A DNA stretch of 64,000 nt from DATGFB01 sp032160545 (GTDB taxonomy: Bacteria; Actinomycetota; Actinomycetes; Mycobacteriales; Jatrophihabitantaceae): assembly GCA_032160545.1 (NCBI GenBank), contig JAVHVN010000044.1, forward strand, positions 1 through 64,000, in the 5' to 3' direction. A program made the translations under genes and the position numbers. This document shows positions 1 through 10,454 of the stretch, in pieces. Under the pieces are notes generated by a model. It saw only the letters and a program-made list of their open reading frames with translations. It did not search any database and was not told the DNA's origin. Each line of letters opens with the position of its first letter. Position 1 is the stretch's first letter.

Positions 1-1926
<1,926 letters not shown>

Positions 1927-1947
1927 CCGCACGATCCAAACCGAGAC

Positions 1948-1988
1948 GACGGCGGCCGGGGGCTTGGCGGCCCTGCCCGGCCGCCGTC
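1948..1988 (+). terminator. Strong GC hairpin after acnA
   Basis: Perfect 13-bp inverted repeat: GACGGCGGCCGGG (1948-1960) pairs with CCCGGCCGCCGTC (1976-1988) around a 15-nt loop. It starts 21 nt after the acnA stop. There is no clear U-tract, which is common for terminators in high-GC actinobacteria. Probable acnA terminator separating it from the xyl-type operon. Confidence 0.7.
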
Positions 1989-2018
1989 CAACGTTTCGGG
2001 GATTTGTTCGACAAGTAA

Positions 2019-2031
2019 CGAAACGGTTTCG
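2019..2031. promoter_or_regulatory. Palindrome upstream of xylF-like gene (candidate ROK operator)
   Basis: CGAAACGGTTTCG is a perfect 13-bp palindrome with a single central base, about 93 bp upstream of the substrate-binding protein start. A related half-site, CGTTTCG, lies at 1992-1998. The operon carries its own ROK regulator gene at the distal end, so an operator here is expected. The link between this palindrome and that protein is inference. Confidence 0.45.
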
Positions 2032-2123
2032 GTTTGCGTGACAGGCGTCATACCCGAGATATGTTCGCCAACACAACATTCGTTCGGGCCGGGTCGGCCC
2101 ATATCGGAAAGGCGTGACCGCCC

Positions 2124-3260
2124 ATGCGGAAAGCCGCGGTAGGAATCATCGTCACGGGCGTGGCGGCATCGCTCGTCCTCGGCGCCTGTTCATCGAGCAA
2201 GAAGACCACTGGTTCCAGCAACACCGGAGGCGGAAGCTCGTCGTCGTCAGCCAGCGCATCCGGCAAGGTCGGCGTGATCCTGCCTGACACCACGTCCTCC
2301 ACGCGCTACACCCTCTACGACGCCCCGCTGCTGAAGAAGGCGTTCGACGCGGCCGGCGTCCAGAGCGACATCCAGAACGCCCAGGGTGACACCAGCAAGT
2401 TCACCCAGATCGCCCAGAACATGATCGGCGAGGGTGTCAAGGTCCTGCTCATCGACTCCCCCGACGCCGCGACCGGCGCCGGCGTCGAGCAGAAGGCCAA
2501 GCAGGCCGGCGTCCAGGTCATCGACTACGACCGCGTCAACCTCGGCGGCTCGGCCGCCTACTACGTCTCGTTCGACAACGAGGGCGTCGGCAAGCTGCAG
2601 GGCCAGACCCTGGTCCAGTGCATGCAGGCCAACAAGGACCCCAAGGGCGCGGGCATCATCGAGATGGACGGCGGCACGGACGTCGACAACAACGCCGTGC
2701 TCTTCGCCAAGGGTTACAACTCGGTCCTCGACCCGCTGTACAGCAACGGCACCTACAAGAAGCTCGGTGAGGCAGTCGTCAAGGGTTGGACGATCTCCAA
2801 CGCTGCGCCCGCCTTCACGCAGGCCCTGACGTCGGCCGGCGGCAAGGTCGACGGCGTCATCGCCGCCAACGACGACATCGCGAACGCGGTCATCACCGTC
2901 CTGAAGAGCAAGAACCTCAACGGTGTGCCCGTGACCGGACAGGACGCGAGCATCGTGGGGCTGCAGCACATCCTCAAGGGCGAGCAGTGCATGACCGTCT
3001 TCAAGGATGTCTCGAAGGAGGCTGACGCGGCGTCGAAGCTCGCCATCGCCCTCATCAAGGGCCAGGACCCGAGCGCGGCCGGCGTGACACTGACCGACTT
3101 CCAGGACCCGAAGGGCAACCGGACGCTCAAGGCCGTGTTGCTCACCCCTGAGGCGATCACCAAGGCCAACGTCAAGGACGTCATCACGGCCGGCGCCCTG
3201 ACCGCAGCACAGGTGTGCGCAGGTATCCAGGCGCAGTGCACCGCGGCTGGAATCAGCTAG
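2124..3260 (+). CDS. xylF: Sugar ABC transporter substrate-binding lipoprotein, XylF family
   Basis: Extracytoplasmic sugar receptor of an ABC importer. The 378-residue product begins with a lipoprotein signal whose lipobox LGAC places the lipidated cysteine at residue 22, followed by a Ser/Thr/Gly-rich tether. The rest is a type I periplasmic binding fold (Peripla_BP_4). The pieces IDYDRVNLGGSA and YYVSFDNEGVGKLQGQ are typical of D-xylose-binding XylF. GGAAAGG lies upstream of the ATG as ribosome-binding site. It is first in an operon with an ATPase, a permease and a ROK regulator. Substrate is inferred from family resemblance; another pentose or hexose is possible. Confidence 0.85.
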   Translation: MRKAAVGIIVTGVAASLVLGACSSSKKTTGSSNTGGGSSSSSASASGKVGVILPDTTSSTRYTLYDAPLLKKAFDAAGVQSDIQNAQGDTSKFTQIAQNMIGEGVKVLLIDSPDAATGAGVEQKAKQAGVQVIDYDRVNLGGSAAYYVSFDNEGVGKLQGQTLVQCMQANKDPKGAGIIEMDGGTDVDNNAVLFAKGYNSVLDPLYSNGTYKKLGEAVVKGWTISNAAPAFTQALTSAGGKVDGVIAANDDIANAVITVLKSKNLNGVPVTGQDASIVGLQHILKGEQCMTVFKDVSKEADAASKLAIALIKGQDPSAAGVTLTDFQDPKGNRTLKAVLLTPEAITKANVKDVITAGALTAAQVCAGIQAQCTAAGIS

Positions 3261-3286
3261 TCCGGCCCGAGAAACACTTCACGGAC

Positions 3287-3317
3287 GGATGGCCGGGCGA
3301 CTATCGCCCGGCCATCC
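3287..3317 (+). terminator. Perfect intra-operon hairpin between receptor and ATPase genes
   Basis: A 14-bp perfect stem (3287-3300 with 3304-3317; left arm GGATGGCCGGGCGA) closes a 3-nt CTA loop, 26 nt after the receptor stop codon. There is no U-tract. In ABC importer operons such hairpins commonly protect or terminate part of the transcript so that the binding protein is made in excess over the membrane components. That role is inferred here. Confidence 0.7.
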
Positions 3318-3367
3318 GGTCGGGAAGGCTGGGAGCCACCGACACCCAAACGAGAAGGGGCGACCCC

Positions 3368-4144
3368 GTGGCCGAACCCATCCTGCAGATCAAGAAGCTC
3401 AACAAGAGCTTCGGACCCGTCCATGTGCTCCAGGACGTCGACTTCAACGTCTATCCCGGCGAGGTCAGCGCGCTCGTCGGTGACAACGGCGCCGGCAAGT
3501 CAACATTGGTGAAGTGCATCGCCGGCATCTACACCATCGACAACGGCGAGATCCTGTGGGAGGGAAAGCCGGTAACCCTCAACGACCCGCGCGCCGCAGC
3601 CGCACTCGGCATCGAGTTCGTCTACCAGGACCTCGCGCTCGCCGACAACCTGGACATCACCCAGAACATGTTCCTGGGTCGGGAGATTCGCCGGTTCGGG
3701 ATCATGGACGACGGCTCGATGGAGAAGAAGGCTCGCGAGGTCCTCGGCAGCCTGGGCGTGCGCACCGTGAGTTCGGTCCGGCAGGTCGTGGCCAGTCTCT
3801 CCGGTGGCCAGCGCCAGACCGTGGCCATCGCCAAGGCGGTGCTCTGGAACAGCAGGGTCGTCTTCCTGGACGAGCCGACCGCCGCGCTCGGCGTGGCCCA
3901 GACGCGCCAGGTGCTCGACCTGGTGCGCCGGCTGGCCGACCAGGGCCTCGGCGTCGTGCTCATCTCGCACAACATGAACGACGTCATGGAGGTCGCCGAT
4001 CGCGTCGCCGCGCTCTATCTCGGCAAGATCGCCGCCGAGGTCATGGCGAAGGACAGCAACACGACACAGATCGTCGAACTGATCACCGCAGGCCGGTCCG
4101 GCGACATCGGACTCGCGGCCGCCACCGCCGACCAGATCATCTAG
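3368..4144 (+). CDS. xylG: Sugar ABC transporter ATP-binding protein, XylG-like (single NBD)
   Basis: ATPase of the sugar importer. The open frame extends further upstream, but the GTG at 3368, preceded by a GAGAAGGGG ribosome site, gives a normal 258-residue single-domain protein beginning AEPILQIKKL. Walker A is GDNGAGKST (residues 38-46), the ABC signature is LSGGQRQTVAIAKA, and Walker B runs into VVFLDEPTAALG. Classical XylG has two fused nucleotide-binding domains of about 500 residues; this half-length form is usual in actinobacteria and must dimerise. The permease gene follows after 13 bp. Confidence 0.88.
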   Translation: MAEPILQIKKLNKSFGPVHVLQDVDFNVYPGEVSALVGDNGAGKSTLVKCIAGIYTIDNGEILWEGKPVTLNDPRAAAALGIEFVYQDLALADNLDITQNMFLGREIRRFGIMDDGSMEKKAREVLGSLGVRTVSSVRQVVASLSGGQRQTVAIAKAVLWNSRVVFLDEPTAALGVAQTRQVLDLVRRLADQGLGVVLISHNMNDVMEVADRVAALYLGKIAAEVMAKDSNTTQIVELITAGRSGDIGLAAATADQII

Positions 4145-4157
4145 AGGGGGGACGACG

Positions 4158-5606
4158 ATGACTGCAACACCTCCACCGGGCTCCCCCGCTCCGTCGGCGG
4201 CCGTGTCCGCAGGGACGACGTCCCCACGCGGCGGGTTCAACCTCGATGTCGAGCGCCCCGGCCTCGCCGACGCCGCGCGGGCGTACCTGACCCGCCTGCG
4301 GTCGGGCGACCCCGGCGCGCTGCCGTCGCTGTTCGGCCTGATCGTGCTCGTCATCATCTTCAACAGCATCAGCAGCCGGTTCCTGAGCAAGATCAACATC
4401 GGCAACCTGCCCGGCCAGGGCGCCTACATCGCGATCATCGCGCTGGGCATCGTGTTCGTGCTGCTGCTCGGCGAGATCGACCTCGCCGCCGGAACCACCG
4501 GCGGCATGGCGGCCGCCTATTCGGCGCAGGCGATTTCGTCGCACGGCCTGCACCACGGCGTGCCGACGCTCTTCTACACGATCACACTCGCCGCGATGAT
4601 CGCCGCGGCACTGCTCGGATTCTGGGTGCGACTGATCAGTGGGCCGATCGTGGTGCTCCTCGGGGTCCTGCTCCTGCTCACCGGCGCCGACAAGCACGTC
4701 ATCCCGGCGCTCATCATCTCGGTGTCGATCGGCGCCGCCGTCGGCATCTTCACCGGCTGGCTCGTGGCCAAGGTGGGCATCCCAAGCTTCATCGTGACGC
4801 TCGCGCTGTTCCTCGCGTGGCAGGGCGTCGTCCTCTACATCCTCAACGCCCAGCCGATCAACGTCAGCCAGTACTCGTTCTGGAACGACCTGGCGAACGA
4901 GAGCATGTCTCCCGCGTGGGGCTGGATCTACGCCGCGGCGTTGTTGGCCGCGTACCTCGCGTACACCCTCAGCCGGGCGCTGAGCGCCCAGCGCCGCGGC
5001 CTCGCCGGGGACTCGATTTCGCTCGTGCTCGCCCGGTTCGGGGTGCTCGCAGTCGTGAGCGCCGTCCTCGTGTGGTTCTTCAACCAGAACCGCAACCCGA
5101 ACGCCGGCGCGAAGATCCAGGGCGTGCCATGGGCGGTATCGGTCCCGATCGGGCTGATGATCGTGTGCACGCTCGCGCTGACGAAGACGACCTGGGGGCG
5201 GCACCTGTTCGCCACCGGCGGCAACGCGGAGGCTGCGCGTCGCGCCGGCATCGACGTGACGAAGATCAAGATCTCCGCGTTCACGGTGTCGTCCGCGATC
5301 GCGGCCGTGGGCGGTGCCTTCCTCGCCTCGCAGCAGGGCAGCGTCAACCTCGCGATCGGAAGCGGCAACATCCTGCTGTTCGCGGTCGCGGCCGCGGTCA
5401 TCGGCGGTACGTCGCTCTTCGGCGGTCGCGGCAAGCCGCGCGACGCGATCATCGGAGCCATCGTCATCGCGATCATTCCCAATGGCCTCGGGCTGCGGCC
5501 GAGCCTGGCGATACACCCGGAGTACCAGCAGATCATCACCGGTCTGGTGCTGCTCGTGGCAGCGGCGGTCGACGCGCTGTCGCGACGGCGCGCGGCGCGC
5601 GGCTGA
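4158..5606 (+). CDS. xylH: Sugar ABC transporter permease, XylH-like
   Basis: Integral-membrane channel of the importer (BPD_transp_2 / RbsC-XylH superfamily). The 482-residue product has a Pro/Ser-rich cytoplasmic start and about ten hydrophobic segments. The family stretch GGNAEAARRAGIDV sits near residue 355, and a Gly/Ala-rich C-terminal helix pair includes GGTSLFGGRGKPRDA. Xylose permeases of the XylH type are longer than RbsC, in agreement with this size. It starts with ATG behind AGAGGGGGGAC and is 13 bp from the ATPase gene, so the two are cotranscribed. Confidence 0.88.
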   Translation: MTATPPPGSPAPSAAVSAGTTSPRGGFNLDVERPGLADAARAYLTRLRSGDPGALPSLFGLIVLVIIFNSISSRFLSKINIGNLPGQGAYIAIIALGIVFVLLLGEIDLAAGTTGGMAAAYSAQAISSHGLHHGVPTLFYTITLAAMIAAALLGFWVRLISGPIVVLLGVLLLLTGADKHVIPALIISVSIGAAVGIFTGWLVAKVGIPSFIVTLALFLAWQGVVLYILNAQPINVSQYSFWNDLANESMSPAWGWIYAAALLAAYLAYTLSRALSAQRRGLAGDSISLVLARFGVLAVVSAVLVWFFNQNRNPNAGAKIQGVPWAVSVPIGLMIVCTLALTKTTWGRHLFATGGNAEAARRAGIDVTKIKISAFTVSSAIAAVGGAFLASQQGSVNLAIGSGNILLFAVAAAVIGGTSLFGGRGKPRDAIIGAIVIAIIPNGLGLRPSLAIHPEYQQIITGLVLLVAAAVDALSRRRAARG

Positions 5607-5637
5607 GCCTGGTAGCCGTGGGGTCGGGCGGGCAAAG

Positions 5638-6828
5638 GTGACGCGGGTTCCGGTGGCTCGCCCCGACGCGATCAGAAGGCACAACCTCGGCCTGCTGCTG
5701 GGTCAGGTGCATCGCGACGGCGAGATGACCCGCGCCGAATTGACGCAGCGGCTGCGCCTGAGCCGCTCGACGATCGGTGCGCTCGTCTCGGAGCTCACCG
5801 AACTCGGTCTGCTGGACGAACGGGTGCCGAGCGGCGGTGTGCGAGCGGGTCGTCCCTCGCACGTCGTCGCTCCGCGTCCCGCCGGCCCGTACGCAATCGC
5901 CGTCGACCTCGACATAACACACGTCACGACCGCCGCCGTCGGGATCGGCGGCCACATCCTGGCCCGGCACGTCGTCGAGACGACTGCCAACCCGCCCGGG
6001 CCCCGCGAGGCGGCCGCCCACATCATCGACGCGGTGTCGGTGCTCGCCGCGCAGGTCGGCGGTCACGCTGTCCCGGTGGGGATCGGGGTAAGCGTTCCCG
6101 GCACCGTGAGCCGGCGAAGTGGCTCGGTCGAATTCGCACCCAACCTCGAATGGCGGCACGAAGCCTTCGGCGCCATGCTCGCCGCGGCAGCGCCGCCGGA
6201 TCTGCCGGTCTCGCTCGGCAACGACGCCGACCTCGCCGTCCTCGCCGAGCACCTGCGCGGCAACGCCCGCGACTGTGACGACGTCATCTACCTGATGGGG
6301 CGCATCGGCGTGGGCGCAGGCATCATCGCCAACGGCCGGCCACTGCGTGGCTACGAGGGTTTCGCCGGCGAGGTCGGGCACAACGTCGTCGACGCGTCCG
6401 GTCCCGAGTGCCATTGTGGAAAGCGCGGTTGTGTCGAGACGTTCATCGGCGAGCAGGCACTGCTCACGCTGGCCGGCCGCGACGAGGCGGCGACGGCCGA
6501 GAGCGTCGCCAAGGTCTTCGCCGATGCAACCAACGGCGACGGCATCGCGGCCTCGGCCGTCCGTACCGTCGCTCACGCCCTCGGGCGCACCATCGCCGGC
6601 CTGGTCAACATCTTCGACCCCGAGCGGGTCCTGCTCGGTGGCTCGCTAGCGGGGGTTCTCGAGTTCGCGCGCGACGACGTGGTCCGGGCACTCACCACCA
6701 ACGTCCTGGGTGGCAGCGAATCCGCGCCACAGCTCATGCCGCCCGGTCTCGGCGACGACTCGTCGCTGTTGGGCGCCGCCGAGCTGGCGTTCACCGACCT
6801 GCTGCTCGACCCCGTCGGGCGCCGCTGA
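5638..6828 (+). CDS. ROK-family transcriptional regulator (XylR-like repressor)
   Basis: Likely sugar-responsive repressor of the preceding importer. It has 396 residues: an N-terminal winged helix-turn-helix (about residues 15-70, with ELTQRLRLSRSTIGALVSEL) and then a ROK sugar-binding domain. The zinc motif CHCGKRGCVE (near 6409-6435) and a LGNDADLAVLAEH segment are present. It begins 31 bp after the permease stop. The GTG at 5638 was chosen; GTG at 5653 is an alternative and neither has a strong ribosome site. Regulation of the upstream operon is inferred from position. Confidence 0.85.
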   Translation: MTRVPVARPDAIRRHNLGLLLGQVHRDGEMTRAELTQRLRLSRSTIGALVSELTELGLLDERVPSGGVRAGRPSHVVAPRPAGPYAIAVDLDITHVTTAAVGIGGHILARHVVETTANPPGPREAAAHIIDAVSVLAAQVGGHAVPVGIGVSVPGTVSRRSGSVEFAPNLEWRHEAFGAMLAAAAPPDLPVSLGNDADLAVLAEHLRGNARDCDDVIYLMGRIGVGAGIIANGRPLRGYEGFAGEVGHNVVDASGPECHCGKRGCVETFIGEQALLTLAGRDEAATAESVAKVFADATNGDGIAASAVRTVAHALGRTIAGLVNIFDPERVLLGGSLAGVLEFARDDVVRALTTNVLGGSESAPQLMPPGLGDDSSLLGAAELAFTDLLLDPVGRR

Positions 6829-6834
6829 GCGCGC

Positions 6835-6861
6835 GGTCGACGGGGTCGACGGGGTCGACGG
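6835..6861. repeat. Three tandem copies of GGTCGACGG
   Basis: Three perfect head-to-tail 9-bp copies (6835-6843, 6844-6852, 6853-6861) just after the ROK regulator stop. A simple GC repeat with no evident function; possibly slippage-derived. Confidence 0.8.
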
Positions 6862-6919
6862 CCGGCCCCCGCGTGCGCGCCGTCGGGAATTCGGCACGAC
6901 CTTGTGCCACCATCCGCGG

Positions 6920-7324
6920 ATGCTGTTCGCCGACGGATTCCTCGGTCTGGCTCTGTTCGGGCTCTGGCTGTTCTGCATCATCGATGTGATCAGCAGTGAC
7001 GAGTCGCAGCTGCGCAACCTGCCCAAAGCGGTCTGGCTGATCATCGTCATCCTGCTGTTCGACATCGGTGCATTGCTGTGGCTGGTGGCCGGTCGCAACT
7101 GGCAGTCCGGCCCGTCCGCTACGGCGCCTAGGCGGCCCACCTCCCGATTCCCCGAGTACGACCGGCCGGGGCGGCAGGTCCCCGCGAACCCCGACGACGA
7201 CGAGGAGTTTTTGCGCGGCGTGCGCGAGCGTGCCGAGCAGCAGCGTCGCGAGTACCAGGCCCGGCGCGAGGCGGAATTGCAGGCCGAGCAAGACCGCGTC
7301 GAGAAGCGGCCTGAGGACGAGTAG
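6920..7324 (+). CDS. Small membrane protein with PLD-nuclease N-terminal (PLDc_N) domain
   Basis: 134-residue protein of unknown function. Two hydrophobic segments (about residues 3-25 and 36-60, separated by SSDESQLRNLPKAVW) form the short PLDc_N domain. This domain occurs alone in actinobacteria or in front of cardiolipin synthases. After it comes a charged cytoplasmic tail rich in Arg, Glu and Gln (ERAEQQRREYQARREAE) that could form a coiled coil. The frame is open upstream, but ATG at 6920 puts the start at the first hydrophobic segment. No catalytic HKD motif is present. Confidence 0.75.
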   Translation: MLFADGFLGLALFGLWLFCIIDVISSDESQLRNLPKAVWLIIVILLFDIGALLWLVAGRNWQSGPSATAPRRPTSRFPEYDRPGRQVPANPDDDEEFLRGVRERAEQQRREYQARREAELQAEQDRVEKRPEDE

Positions 7325-7352
7325 CCCTGGGCACAGTGGTCCCGTCCGCTCC

Positions 7353-7374
7353 CCGGTGCCGTCGGCGGCACCGG
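7353..7374 (+). terminator. Hairpin after the PLDc_N gene
   Basis: CCGGTGCCG (7353-7361) and CGGCACCGG (7366-7374) form a perfect 9-bp stem with a TCGG loop, 28 nt downstream of the PLDc_N stop and 19 nt before the next start. A tetraloop hairpin without a U-tract; probably a terminator or mRNA 3' end. Confidence 0.55.
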
Positions 7375-7393
7375 CCCACGGCACGATGACCGA

Positions 7394-8431
7394 ATGCGCG
7401 CGGATCGCACGACCGGTAAGGCGGCGGTGCCGTCGGCCCTGGCCGAGTTGACCGACGACCAACTGGCGCAACTCGTCGCGAAGGCACCGTTGATCCACTC
7501 CGGCATCGGGGGCTCGTCGGTGCGAGCGAGCCTCGGCGGCGAGGCGGTGTTCGTGAAGCGGCTGCCGCTCACCGATCTCGAGCGCCGCGCGGACAACATC
7601 GGCTCCACGCGCAACCTGTACGGACTGCCGCCGGATTTTCACTACGGGATCGGTTCGGCCGGCTTCAGCGCGTGGCGCGAGCTGGCCGCGTACCGCCGGA
7701 TGAGCGACGCGGCCGCGGTGCCGCTCGTCGTCCCAGAGTTACATCACTGGCGGGTTCTCGAACGACCACCGCCACCTCGCGCCGAGTGGAACAGCGCGCC
7801 GGCGATCGGTCCGTGGCGCGCCTCGCACGCGATCGGCGAACGGCTCGCGGCGCTGGCCGGTGCATCTGCGCAGTTGGTGCTGTGCTCGCAGCTGCTCCCC
7901 CAGGACCTGCATTCCTGGCTCGAGGACCAGGTCGCCGCCGGGACGATCGATGCCTGCGTCGAACGGGTCGATGCGCAGTTGCGCGGGGGCGTCGCCGCAC
8001 TGCGTGCCGAGGGGATCATGCACTTCGATACGCACTTCAAGAACGTCGTCACCGACGGGCAGCAGTTGTACTTCGCCGACTTCGGGCTGGCATGCGCCAC
8101 CTGGTTCGAGCTCTCCGCAGACGAGCAGGTGTTCCTCGACTGCAACGCGAACCATGACGAGACCTACGTCGTGACCCACCTGGTCAACTGGCTGGTGACG
8201 GCGCTGGCCGGCACCCCTTCTCGACCGGCGCGCCTCGAGTACATCGAGCGCTGCGCACGCCGTGGCGAAGCATCCGGGCTGACCGGAGCAGTTGCCGAGC
8301 TGGTCCACCGCTACGCGCCCGTTGCCGCGATCCTGAACCGGTTCTACAGTGCCATGCTCGAGGGGCGGCGCCCCGGCTATCCACGGGCCGAGCTTGCTGA
8401 CGCCTGGTCCGGGACGGGCCTGAGTTCGTGA
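7394..8431 (+). CDS. Protein-kinase-like / phosphotransferase-fold protein
   Basis: 345-residue protein with the marks of the protein-kinase-like fold. A beta-3-type lysine appears in AVFVKRLPL (near residue 55), the catalytic loop HFDTHFKNVV contains HxD and the metal-binding Asn, and ADFG follows about 15 residues later. There is no signal peptide or membrane segment, so it is cytoplasmic. The Gly-rich loop is weak (GIGGSSVRASLGG). It is not a canonical PknB-type kinase; it could phosphorylate protein or a small molecule, or be a pseudokinase. Its gene stands alone and converges on the ABC exporter gene. Function unknown. Confidence 0.7.
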   Translation: MRADRTTGKAAVPSALAELTDDQLAQLVAKAPLIHSGIGGSSVRASLGGEAVFVKRLPLTDLERRADNIGSTRNLYGLPPDFHYGIGSAGFSAWRELAAYRRMSDAAAVPLVVPELHHWRVLERPPPPRAEWNSAPAIGPWRASHAIGERLAALAGASAQLVLCSQLLPQDLHSWLEDQVAAGTIDACVERVDAQLRGGVAALRAEGIMHFDTHFKNVVTDGQQLYFADFGLACATWFELSADEQVFLDCNANHDETYVVTHLVNWLVTALAGTPSRPARLEYIERCARRGEASGLTGAVAELVHRYAPVAAILNRFYSAMLEGRRPGYPRAELADAWSGTGLSS

Positions 8432-8453
8432 TCGCCGCCGTCGGCCGGCCGGA

Positions 8454-10370
8454 TCAGTCAGCGAGGCGGGTGAACTCCGGAAGATCCTCGGCGCCCGTCG
8501 CCTGACTCTCGAACTGGGTGCGGTAGAGCTCGGCGTAGAACCCGTCAGCTGCGAGCAGCTCGGCGTGCGTCCCCTGCTCGACGAGCTGGCCGGCCGCCAC
8601 GACGATCACCTTGTCGGCGTTGAGGATCGTCGAGAGCCGGTGGGCGATCACCAGGGACGTGCGTCCCTCGAGCGCACGGGCGAGGGCCTCCTGCACGGCG
8701 GCTTCGCTCTCGCTGTCGAGGTGGGCGGTCGCCTCGTCGAGGATCACGATCGCGGGTGCCTTGAGCAGCAATCGGGCGATCGCCAAGCGTGCTTTCTCAC
8801 CACCTGACAGGCGGTAGCCGCGATCGCCCACCAGCGTGTCGAGGCCGTCGGGCAGCCCGTGCACGAGATCGCCGATCTGCGCGTCTGTGATCGCTGCCCA
8901 GAGTTCGTCGTCGGAAGCGCCCGGCTTGGCGTAGAGCAGGTTGCCCCGGATCGTGTCGTGGAACATGTGCGCCTCTTGGCTCACCACGCCGATGCGCTCT
9001 CGAAGCGACTGCTGGGTCACGGCCCGGACGTCGTGGCCGCCGACGAGTACCTGCCCGGACCGCACGTCGTAGATACGCGGAACGAGCTGGCTGATCGTCG
9101 TCTTGCCGGCGCCGGAAGGCCCGACAAGGGCCACCAGCTCGCCCGGCTCGGCGCGGAAGGAGACACCGCGCAGGACCTCCTGCGTGGGTGCGTTGTCGAG
9201 GACCGCAACGTCCTCGAGCGAGGCGAGCGAGACCTCCCCCGCCGTCGGGTACGAGAAGCGGACGTCGTCGAACTCGATGCTGCGGGCCTCGCGCGGCAGC
9301 TCGGTCGCGTCGGGCGCGTCGGTGATCATCGGCGGCAGGTCGATGACCTCGAAGACCCGGTCGAAGCTGACGAGCGCACTCATGACATCGACGCGCGCGT
9401 TCGACAGTGCCGTCAGCGGACCGTAGAGCCGGGTGAGAAGCAGGGCGAGCGTGACCACCTGGCCCGCCGAGAGAACGCCCCTGATGGCGTAGTAACCGCC
9501 AAGCCCGTAGACGAGCGCCTGGGCCAGCGACGCGACCAGGGTCAGCGCGACGAAGAAGGCGCGGCCGTACATGGCCGAGGTGATGCCGATGTCACGCACC
9601 CGGGCCGCCCGGCCGCGGAAGGAGGCGTCCTCGTCGGCAGGCCGGCCGAACAGCTTGACGAGCAGCGCCCCGGCGACGTTGAACCGCTCGGTCATCGTCG
9701 CGTTCATCGACGCGTTGAGGTTGTACGACTCGCGGGTGATCTCCTGCAGACGCGCGCCGATACGGCGGGCCGGGACTACGAACACGGGCAGCATCACGAG
9801 CGAGATCGCCGTGATCTGCCAGGACAGCGAGAACATCACGGCGGCGGTGAGGACGAGGCTCACGGCGTTCGACACGAGGCCGGACATTGTCGACGTGAAC
9901 GCCTGCTGCGCGCCGAGCACGTCGTTGTTGAGGCGGCTGACGAGCGCACCTGTCTGCGTTCGGGTGAAGAACGCGAGCGGCATCCGCTGCACGTGGTCGA
10001 ACACCGCAGTGCGCATGTCGTAGATGAGTCCCTCGCCGATGCGCGCCGAATACCACCGCTGGGCGAAGGACAGCACCGCGTCGATGACGGCGAGCCCCGC
10101 GATGACGAACGCGATCTGGACGACGACGCGAACCGATCCGTGGCCGGTGATCTCGTTGACTACCCGGCCCGCGAGGACCGGTGTGGCCACGCCGATCAAC
10201 GCGTCAGCGACGATGAGGCCGAGGAAGACGAACAGATCGACCCGGTACGGCTTCGCGAACCTGAACACCCGCTTCCAGGTGCCGGGCGGCAGCTGCTTGT
10301 CGACGACGGAGCGGTCCCCGCGCATTGTCGAGCGCATGCTGCGCATCGTCTGCATGGAGTACATCGACAT
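8454..10370 (-). CDS. ABC exporter, fused membrane and ATPase domains
   Basis: 638-residue half-transporter of the MsbA/lipid-multidrug exporter type. A Met-rich cytoplasmic start is followed by an ABC_membrane domain (about residues 45-330) with the coupling segment RINNDV-like SRLNNDVLGAQQ. The nucleotide-binding domain carries Walker A GPSGAGKTT, signature LSGGEKARLAIARL and Walker B IVILDEATAHLD, with the D-loop SESE. It would work as a homodimer in the cytoplasmic membrane. Substrate cannot be read from sequence. The gene lies downstream of, and on the same strand as, the enoyl-CoA hydratase relative, 84 bp away. Confidence 0.92.
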   Translation of the reverse strand: MSMYSMQTMRSMRSTMRGDRSVVDKQLPPGTWKRVFRFAKPYRVDLFVFLGLIVADALIGVATPVLAGRVVNEITGHGSVRVVVQIAFVIAGLAVIDAVLSFAQRWYSARIGEGLIYDMRTAVFDHVQRMPLAFFTRTQTGALVSRLNNDVLGAQQAFTSTMSGLVSNAVSLVLTAAVMFSLSWQITAISLVMLPVFVVPARRIGARLQEITRESYNLNASMNATMTERFNVAGALLVKLFGRPADEDASFRGRAARVRDIGITSAMYGRAFFVALTLVASLAQALVYGLGGYYAIRGVLSAGQVVTLALLLTRLYGPLTALSNARVDVMSALVSFDRVFEVIDLPPMITDAPDATELPREARSIEFDDVRFSYPTAGEVSLASLEDVAVLDNAPTQEVLRGVSFRAEPGELVALVGPSGAGKTTISQLVPRIYDVRSGQVLVGGHDVRAVTQQSLRERIGVVSQEAHMFHDTIRGNLLYAKPGASDDELWAAITDAQIGDLVHGLPDGLDTLVGDRGYRLSGGEKARLAIARLLLKAPAIVILDEATAHLDSESEAAVQEALARALEGRTSLVIAHRLSTILNADKVIVVAAGQLVEQGTHAELLAADGFYAELYRTQFESQATGAEDLPEFTRLAD

Positions 10371-10454
10371 GCGCTACCTCCGAAACGGGCACAACGCCGT
10401 GACCATTGACGATGTTCCCAGCATCACCTGACAACGGCCCTGTCGGGCAGCGCG

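Noticed and set aside
6835..6861. Tandem GGTCGACGG as CRISPR or regulatory array
   Set aside because: Only three 9-bp copies with no spacers; simple repeat.
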